NCBI GenBank assembly: GCA_951394405.1
Contig: OX596342.1
Location: 2,170,001-2,234,000 of the forward strand
DNA: 64,000 bases
Source of the DNA: Coprinellus micaceus
Taxonomy: Eukaryota > Basidiomycota > Agaricomycetes > Agaricales > Psathyrellaceae
Direction of reading: 5' to 3'
Under the pieces are notes generated by a model. It ran no database searches. It was not told where the DNA came from and was given only the letters and a program-made list of their open reading frames with translations. Shown here one piece after another: positions 56,718-64,000 of this stretch. A program made the translations under genes and the position numbers. Every line of letters begins with the position of its first letter. The stretch's first letter is position 1.

Positions 56718-57003
56718 GTACTGCAAGCCATACTAATAAGATCCCCTTTTCACTTTATTCGTCCCGATTAACTTTATCGAACCCTTCGTCCGAACCCCGG
56801 GACAACCTCTATAAACCTTAAGGGATCGCCTGCGAAGGGGATGCGATCGCCGGGAGCGTCCCAAGAGCACACGAAGCCGCGAGGCCAATATCAGGCGTAC
56901 CCGCTCGAGCTGTTCGGCTGTAATCCCCGCAATCTCGGCACACCTCCCGTGACAGAAATAGGCGCCCGCGCACAAACACCTCAAGGCTCAGTGGCGTTGG
57001 AGC
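56718..57003 (+). repeat. Direct repeat copy B, downstream of the frameshifted gene
   Basis: It is the second copy of the repeat at 55291-55583, about 265 bp after the frameshifted gene's stop. The two copies lie in the same orientation. Confidence 0.75.
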
Positions 57004-57813
57004 TGGGGAGGGCGATCGTCACAGAAGACGAGCCACGGGCGCCCTCCTTCCGTGTACGAGACTCCAAGATAGCCTAAAGTAACACTGGAGGTCGCACGGC
57101 AGCCCTCGAGAGTCGTTCGGAATGATTCTCCTCGGTTCTTACCCCAGCTTCTGACATACAGACACTCTAATTTCTTCTCGCGAGAAACCGCATTGACGTT
57201 TCTGGAGATGCCACGCCTCGGATCTTCACTCGGAGACGGTACACAATGGAGAGACTTGCTCTCTGCCGGAAAGATGACACGGAACAATTTCGCGGAGTAA
57301 CCCTATGTTTTGCCCAGGCCGGACCGCTGAATTTGTGCGTGGATGCGAGGCCTCGAGATGTAAATGTCTACCTGTTATAGGGAGCTCATACTTCATTCAC
57401 TTCTATACTGGTGAGGTCAAGGACCAACATGCTGCCCACATTTGAGGACACTGAAAACGCCCATGATGTCTCCGTCAATACATCGCATGACCTCTTCCCC
57501 CATGGCGAACCGCCCATCCTCGTCATCGACGAATTAAACTCTTGAACATCGGCTAAACCCAAGAGCCCCGCACCTTCGACGCGTTCTAAGGGTGAGAAGT
57601 CCCGCAGCAAAAAGGAAAACGTCGGATTAATCCTCCTCGTTTCCATCGTGCCTGCCCTCCACCTCCCTCGTTCGATCATTCTTCAGGGTAACAGAACTGA
57701 ATCCCTCTGGACATGTGAGGACTAGAAGCACCGTCCAAGCCCAAAAAGAAGTCTTTCACCGTTCGACCGACGGGCCGCCTGGAGCAAAAGAGAAATAGAG
57801 GTGTGTTGCAACG
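57004..57813. other. Intergenic region upstream of esterase gene 3
   Basis: About 800 bp with no recognised gene. Short frames on the minus strand at 57386-57888 have no motif support. It holds the promoter of the third esterase gene. Confidence 0.5.
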
Positions 57814-57821
57814 TATAAAAA
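57814..57821 (+). promoter_or_regulatory. TATA box of the CBM1-esterase gene
   Basis: TATAAAAA, 74 bp upstream of the ATG at 57888. Confidence 0.6.
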
Positions 57822-57887
57822 GCTTAGTTGCCCGCAGCGACGTTCGGTAGGTAGTCGAAGATCTTGACTGGTCGTTCTCCACCAACA

Positions 57888-59341
57888 ATGGCCCTCCTCA
57901 AACCTGCTTTCGTCGCCCTGGTCCTCGCCCTCGGCGCCGCCGCCCAACAGGGTGCCTACCAGCAATGTAAGCCACTTTTCGTCGATCAAAGCGCCCATAC
58001 CTCTCTAACATCGTTTCTTGACCCTTTTTTTCTTCAGGCGGAGGTCAAGGCTGGACTGGCGCTACTTCATGTGTCTCCGGATATGCCTGCCAGGCTCTAA
58101 ATTCATTCTACAGCCAATGCTTACCCGGGGCCGCTACGTCCACTGTCCCCAATACAACCCCAACCACACCCGCCCAGCCTGAGCCCACGCCCACCCAAAC
58201 CCAGCCTACCAACCCCGGGGGGCCAGTGAACTGCCAACCGCTCCCCGCGAGCCTCACCTTCAAGGCCAACACCAAGCTCCCCGACCCCTTCACCTTCTAC
58301 GACGGGCGCAAGGTCACCTCCAAGGCCGACTGGGAATGCAGGCGCGCCGAAATCTTCGAGCTCCTCCAGCGCACCGAGTTCGGAACGTTCCCACCCAAGC
58401 CCTCCTCCGTCACCGGCTCCCTGAGCGGCACCTCCCTGACTGTCAACGTCTCCCACGAGGGCAAGAGCATCTCCTTCTCCGCCACCGTCAGCATCCCCTC
58501 GGGCAGCGGCAACGTCCCCGCCCTCATCGCCCTCGCCGGCTCCAGTCTCCCCGCCCTCTCCGGCGTCGCCAGCATCAACTTCAACAACGACGACATCGCT
58601 GCGCAGGCGAACACCGGCAGCCGTGGAAACGGCAAGTTCTACACCCTCTACGGGCGCGACCACTCCGCGTCGGCCATGACCGCCTGGGCATGGGGCGTCT
58701 CCCGCATCATCGACGTCCTCGAGACCCTCCCCAACTCCCGCATCGACCTCAAGAAGCTCGCCATCACGGGGTGCTCTCGTAACGGCAAGGGCGCCATGAC
58801 CATCGGTGCCTTCGAGCCCCGTATCGCCTTGACCCTCCCCCAGGAGTCCGGCTCCGGAGGCGCCGCATGCTGGCGTCTCTCCGACGACATCCAGAAGAGC
58901 GGTACCAGCACGCAGACCGCGTCGCAGATCGTCACGGAGAACGTGTGGTTCAGCCCCCTCTTCAACCAGTACACGTCCCGCGTCAACGACCTCCCCACCG
59001 ACCACCACATGTTCGCCGCACTCATCGCACCCCGCGCGTTGCTCGTCATCGAGCACTCTGGTATCGACTGGCTCGGGCCCAAGTCAACCTGGGGCTGCAT
59101 GGTCACCGCGCGCAAGGTCTGGGAGGCGTTGGGCGTCGCTGACAACATGGGTGTCTCGTCTTATGGCGGCCACAACCATTGTCAGTTCCCCAGCTCGCAG
59201 AACGGCGATCTGACTGCATTTGTGAACAAGTTCTTGAAGGACCAGGGAGGGAACACCACCGTCGTCAAGACCGACAATTCCAACAGGTTCGGTTACCAGG
59301 AGTCCCAATGGGTCGACTGGACCACCCCTACGCTCTCGTAA
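57888..59341 (+). CDS. CBM1-linked glucuronoyl methylesterase (CE15)
   Basis: Two exons (57888-57966 and 58038-59341; 71-nt intron) give 460 residues. The signal peptide MALLKPAFVALVLALGAAAQ is followed by a cellulose-binding CBM1 at about 19-57 (QCGGQGWTG, CVSGYACQALNSFYSQCL), a Thr/Pro linker of about 35 residues, and a CE15 domain. The intron falls inside the CBM1 Cys codon (T|GC). The triad is Ser273, Glu296 and His407 in the consensus contexts GCSRNGKGA, PQESGSGG and HNHCQFP, and the Lys/Gln/Glu/Trp binding set is intact. It is the classic fungal form: the CBM holds the enzyme on cellulose while it cuts lignin-glucuronoxylan esters. It ends the row of three esterase genes on this strand and converges on the WD40 gene, 88 bp apart. 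Confidence 0.96.
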
Positions 59342-59429
59342 AAGTCTGCATTCCGAATGTATATGTCGTGTCGCACCAATACATATTCCCCGCTTCCTGC
59401 TAATCCTCGGTGACGATTGTGTGCCCATA

Positions 59430-61015
59430 TCATTCGAGGTGTCGAGTCGGAGACATGTCCCATGAGGTCATGGAGTTGTCGAGGTTCGTTGTACGACCGT
59501 CTTCCTCCTCATCTTCGCCCACATGGAAGTGTCTTGATCCAGAAAATGTGATCATTTCTGCTCTCCAAGGCTGGAACGAAACAGAGGTTACGGTGTCTAC
59601 ATCGGAAAGGTGAGCGAAAGAACGCAGGTATGACCGAAGATAAAGTACCTTCATGGGCTTTGAACCTCGTTGTAGGTTGCACCTCGACCGCATCGTCCAA
59701 AAGGTCGAGCGTGAGTTCATCCCCAACACCTGCACCCAGTTCTTGCTCCGTCTTCGCAACATCAAACAAAGCAACTTCGCCTGCCTACACCGCGGTCTCA
59801 GCATAGCTCTTAATTAAAACCAAGAACACACACCCAATTGCCCGTCCCAACATACCTCCCCCCAATATCCAGATCAAACCTCAATTTCTGGTTCCTCGAT
59901 CCCTCTTCAGCTTCCCTCGACCTCGCATCATAGATCGCAAGCGGGAAGTCTACCCTCGACCGAATATCCCAGCTGTACAGCGTGCCATTAGCAGCACCTC
60001 GATAGGCTGCGTACAGCATGTGCGGCCGGTAATGGTTGAACTGCAGCTGAGTGACTCCAGCCCTTGGGCCTCCCCCAAGAAACATGAGAGCTTCGTCTTT
60101 GAGGTCTGTGTACAGGGCAATGTTTCCGGTGATGGGTGTGAGGGACCCTGCGGCGAAGAGGGCGTCGTCGGATGTACTGTTGTGCGTGGAGAACGCTATT
60201 GCGGAGATGATTCCTAGAATCGTGGCTTGAGTGTCGTGTTTATTTTGAGCCCGTGGATACGTACCTTTAAGCCCATCCTTGCTCTTCTTCGACGGCGTGG
60301 TATGCCTGCGAGTTCCTTCCCCAGGCTGCCCGACGTCGAATACCTCGATCGCGTCTTCAAATCCACAGAATAACCGGTCACCCCCAAAGGTGAACGCGAG
60401 CGAATGCGGCGCAATCTGTCGTTCACGGTGGTCAACGATCCGATACGAAGCTCTGAGCTGGATTCATCATGTTAGGTTCATGCTTTCGGACCAAGGAGCT
60501 CCTGCACAAGCGTACCTTCCCAGTAGTCGCATCAAGCAGTTTGACTGGGCATTCTCTAACGGATGTCGCGAAACAGTACGTTGCTGGGTCATGTTTTGAG
60601 GCGGACGGGAACCACGCAAAGTCGATCACGGGTGCTCCTTGCTTCAGAGTGAGTCTTGGCGTCCCACTAGTGTCCGTCTCCTGCGACTCAGACTCCAACC
60701 CTGCTGGAACTGGCCCACTACGTCAGGTCCACCAACACACCACCAATTGCTCGACAGAGAAAGACATACTTTGGAAAGTCGAAGAGCTGCAACGAATGAT
60801 CTTCGCACTGAGCTATGAAACTAGATCCGTCTGGAGAGCTACAAGGATTCTCAGTCTTCCTCTCTCGAACCCGAATCCGGTTCGGCGTACATTTTTGCAC
60901 ACCGCACGAAATTCGCGTCGTTGGTGGTCGTCGAGGACAGCTTGAACGATGCTGCCTTTCGTGGGGTATTTTCGAGGTCGTATAATGGAGGAGCCCATGG
61001 GGTTTCTTCGTGCAT
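59430..61015 (-). CDS. WD40 protein of the TCAB1/WRAP53 (Swt21-like) family
   Basis: A nuclear WD40-repeat protein with about seven exons, starting at ATG 61013-61015 (MHEETPWAPPLYDLEN) and ending at TGA 59430-59432. Joins follow clean GT...AG introns, for example NFVRCAKI to SPDGSSFIAQCEDHSLQLFD, and RYVGTGNW to AGEVALFDVAK. Repeat blocks match TCAB1: an early SPDGS block, VIDFAWFP, CPVKLLDATTGKLRASYR, APHSLAFTFGGDRLFCGFEDAIEVFD, GIISAIAFS, VTQLQFNHYRPHMLYAAYRG with LYSWDIRS, and a final VTSVSFQPW block. In animals TCAB1 guides telomerase and Cajal-body RNAs; the yeast relative Swt21 affects splicing. The role here is inferred only from family. Confidence 0.85.
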
Positions 61016-61905
61016 GGTTGTGGTAAAAGGTAGAGATCAGGATCATGGATGTCGTCGCGTCCCGAGCCTGTGTTATGGCATATTTTGGTTCTTGATGGAG
61101 CCCCTATCCGTTGGGCGCTTATTTCCCTGCGTCTGGGTGGATTGAATAGGCGGAGGAGGGCGAGTGCTGGAGAGGTGTGCTCACGTTTACTAGCAGAACT
61201 GTAGTGTGTATTTACTACGAATGCTAACGCCGTTGAACGGGAAGGCAAGCGCATCGGACAACCAAACTTTGTCCAAACAGAACTTGTACTCCGCCCGGAC
61301 CCTCTTCCACCTTCCATGTGTTGCCCTCGTGCCTCGTGCCGGAGACTCGCAGATAAGCGATCCGAAGCGATTCAGCCACTTGGGCATTGCGGAGTAACCT
61401 GCTTTACGTCCTACTGTTAAGAGTGACAAGCCGCAGCGACAGGTGGTACCTTCAGTAGTAACTAGTTCTGCAAGCTAAATGCATTCGACATCATTGCATT
61501 GAGAATCTTGAATTGAGGCAGGGCCACGGGAAGAGGTTTTGATGGAAATTGCCCGCAACCACTTGAGATATACCTAGAGGGACGCGTGCTGACTGAATGA
61601 GCTACTTTAGTCGGGCCAATCGTTCTCCGACCACTGAGTCTCGTCCCGACAGCAGTACATTACCTTAAAACGGGAACATAGGTCCGACCTCATCCCGGGC
61701 CTGAAAGTGCTGTTCCGCTGAGGAGCATAGGCGGCTCAAGACGCTAGCTGAACGCCCTTCTCAGCAGACGGTCAAGGGCATCGATAGTACTAGCAGTGTC
61801 GATTAGGCATGAAAGATCCCCGCAACGAGAAATCCTACACGATCGTGATTGAGGAGTAAAATCCAAGCAACGAATGAGATTATCTTGATATCCCAACACA
61901 CGCTA
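61016..61905. other. Intergenic region upstream of the WD40 gene
   Basis: About 890 bp between the WD40 start and the PUF6 stop, both on the minus strand. No gene, RNA or repeat was recognised. Confidence 0.55.
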
Positions 61906-63997
61906 CTAAAGCAACGCAAGCTTCTCCAGGAGAACTGCCTTCCCCCTCGCCTCGCCAGCCTCGACCTCCTTCGTCGCCTCACCCCCAAACCACCTCTTCA
62001 CCGTCTCCCTCGCATCCAACACGTCCTCCTTCTCCCCCTCCTTCACAAGAGCCGCACACAGCTCCGCCACGACGAACGTCCCGTTCCTCTCTCCCTTCGT
62101 GCAGAAGCTGGTAACAACACCTTTGGTGAGCTGGTTCACGAAGCTCACAGCAAACGAGGCTGCGTCCCATTCAGGCGAAGACTCGATACCTTCGGTCTTG
62201 CGGTTGAAGTGGCCTCCTTGGAGGAGGGTCTTGTAGATACGAGAGGTGTGGGCGAGGTCCATGGGGTGAGGGTCGGTTTTGTTTAGGGAGGGGTACGGGG
62301 AGGAGATGGCGGTGATGAGCGCCGAGATGGCTGCGGACTTGTCGCCCTCAGCGTACAGAATAACGTCGGTAACGACCAAACTAGCTCCGGGATCCCTGAT
62401 AAGCGTCCTCCCGCTCTCTTTGATCCACGTAATGAGACCCTCACTCGCCGACTTGCGAACCTCCGCCTCCCTACTCTCCGCCGACTTCTTACTCGTCCGC
62501 GCCCTCACCCCGTCCGTCTCCGCCAAGCTCGCAATCTGCGCAGGGGTAAAATGCCTCCTCGACCGTGGGCTGATGAGGTATAGCAGTGCCCTTCGCCCTT
62601 GAACAGACGTGTAGAGCTTCGGCGCGCAGTTGACGATCTCCGCCACGACGGACTTGGCGAGGAGCTTCGTGTCGTCGGTGACGTCGAGCGCGGTGAACAA
62701 CACGTTTTGCGCCTCGTCGTCCAGGCACATCCGCTCGATATGCGGCTTCATGACCTTGAGGATCTGTTTCCGGTCCTTCGCCGTCCCGTACGCCAGGAAC
62801 TCCCGCACAACCCGGCTCCCGTCCTTCGTGTGCACCATCTCCGCCAGCACCTCCTGGCACGTCTCGTATATCCCCCTCCGCATCTTCTCCTGCTCCTCCT
62901 CGGGGAGCGCCTCCAGCGCACTCAGGTACTCCCACAGCGCCCGGTGCACGATCGCGTGCGTGATGGCGCCTTTGTCCGGGTTGTTGAAGATGGTGGTGAG
63001 GTTTTCGTTCAGGGCGGAGAGCACGCGGCGTCTGCGCTCGATGTCCACGCCATCGAGGAACCCTGCTAACCCTTTCTTCGCCTTTTCCTTGTCCTCGGCG
63101 CTCCCGCCTGTCACCGTGAAGAGCGTCGCCTCCTTGCCGTAGAACTCGCGCAGCAAGATCGACCGCTCGTAGGCGTTGGCGTACAGCTCGAAGGCATCGG
63201 CGAGAACGGAGGTGGCTTCACGGTGCAGGAGCAGTCGGAGCACCTGGGGTTGGAGTTCGAGCAGGATAGATTGGCGATGGGTCGAACTGAGGCGGATGAG
63301 CTTCGTTACGAGGAACTACCAGAACGTCAGTCCACATCCACTGAAATAAAATAAATCGTACTCCGCACCTTGGAATACTTGTTCTGCGCCAACTCCTTGA
63401 ACTTGCCCTTCAACTCTGCCGCGATCTCGTCCCGGTCGGCCTGACTTCCGTACTTGACGATGCTCTGGACAATTCGGCTCGCGTCGTGCTTGAAGACGAT
63501 GTCCTTGACCTTGCCCCGGATAGCGGACAGCAGCTCCTTGACGTGCTTTTGACGCTCGGTCGAGGCGATGTTTTTCTGCCGCACTTGGGCCCAGATCTTC
63601 TTGGACTGGCTCAGCAGGTCGGAGTGGGGCTTGGAGGCTTTTCGTTGCTCGTGCAGGAGCTTTTGGGCTTGGTGGGACTCTTTGGCGGCTGGAAAGAGGT
63701 GAATATAAAATGATATGTGGAGAAAGAGGACGTACAATTGGGGTTTTTGGGTTGACCTTGGGGTTTCTCCTCGGCATCCTCCATCTCTACGTCGGACCAG
63801 TCTCCTCCCTCTCCCTCTACCTCCTCGAATTCATCCTCGTCCGATTCATTTGGTGTCGTGGTATCGAGAGAAGCTGTGACTGGTTTGCTCCTTTTCTTTT
63901 CGGGTTTTGAGGACGATTCTGTCTGCTGACGCTTCAATTTTGAAGGCCTTTTGTCGTCTGCCTTTCTTTTGAGACCTGGCTTCGCAGTATTCACCAT
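61906..63997 (-). CDS. PUF6: Pumilio-repeat protein PUF6 (PUM3-like, CPL domain)
   Basis: Three exons (63736-63997, 63369-63688, 61906-63315) give 663 residues. The N-terminus is basic then acidic (KRKADDKRPSKLKRQ; SDEDEFEEVEGEGGD), fitting a nucleolar protein. A KIWAQVRQKN motif starts the Puf region, followed by PUF repeats (IVFKHDASRIVQSIVKYGS; KYSKFLVTKLIR; MVHTKDGSRVVREFLAYG) and the C-terminal CPL domain (CAPKLYTSVQGRRALLYLISPRSRRHFTP). Yeast Puf6 works in 60S ribosome assembly and in ASH1 mRNA control; the assembly role is the likely one here. The gene is complete: the ATG lies at 63995-63997, three bases from the right edge, so its promoter is outside the window. Confidence 0.95.
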
Positions 63998-64000
63998 ATT

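Noticed and set aside
58121..59056. 311-codon minus-strand frame
   Set aside because: Antisense shadow of the CBM1-esterase gene with the same composition bias.

Overview
The window is nuclear DNA of a filamentous basidiomycete, most likely a wood- or litter-decaying member of the Agaricomycetes. The evidence is dense genes with many short introns (about 42-70 nt, GT...AG), a fungal chitin synthase, an F-box family typical of mushrooms, the Agaricomycete-expanded families DUF6532 and DUF6698, Plavaka (KDZ) transposases, and lignocellulose enzymes (glucuronoyl esterases, a secreted GMC oxidase). No rRNA, CRISPR or prokaryotic feature is present. Family assignments come from motif recognition by eye. 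Exon joins were read by hand from splice signals and frame continuity.

Layout. 1-6.4 kb, all minus strand: a chitin synthase running off the left edge, the mitochondrial polyprenyl diphosphate synthase COQ1, and a SnoaL-like pathogen-related protein. 6.4-11.8 kb, plus strand: a large nuclear protein with a CDCA7-type 4CXXC_R1 zinc finger and a type II HAD hydrolase. 11.9-26.7 kb: a cytochrome P450 (-), an FAD monooxygenase (+), a tRNA-Val plus a broken tRNA-Val, an F-box protein (-), a secreted GMC oxidoreductase (-) and a Zn2Cys6 transcription factor (-). 26.7-30.1 kb has no recognisable intact gene.

30.1-45.7 kb is a transposon island. It holds an intact Plavaka transposase, a small accessory-like gene with one premature stop, a DUF6532 gene divergent from the transposase, a DUF6698 gene, and a second, opposite-strand Plavaka transposase broken by a one-base deletion in its SDGT/LANFG motif. 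That second copy also lacks its acidic tail; a tail of this kind sits about 7 kb away, as if a nested insertion had split the gene. Both ends of the island carry clusters of ACTTTG/CAAAGT motifs and a 10-bp inverted repeat.

48.6-59.3 kb is the most striking part: three glucuronoyl methylesterase (CE15) genes on one strand with five CE15 domains in total. One is a plain enzyme, one is CBM1-CE15, and the middle one is an intronless 1170-residue protein with three CE15 domains in tandem. Its central domain is canonical; the outer two form a divergent pair with changed active-site neighbours. Between the second and third gene lies a frameshifted Agaricomycete-specific gene flanked by direct repeats of about 290 bp. 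59.4-64.0 kb, minus strand: a TCAB1/WRAP53-like WD40 protein and the ribosome-biogenesis PUF protein PUF6.

How the genes work together. The esterase cluster cuts the ester bond between glucuronoxylan and lignin and probably acts outside the cell. The GMC oxidase is also secreted and may act on sugars or alcohols released in decay. The other genes are mostly housekeeping or single accessory enzymes. The transposon island is the accessory, fast-evolving part.
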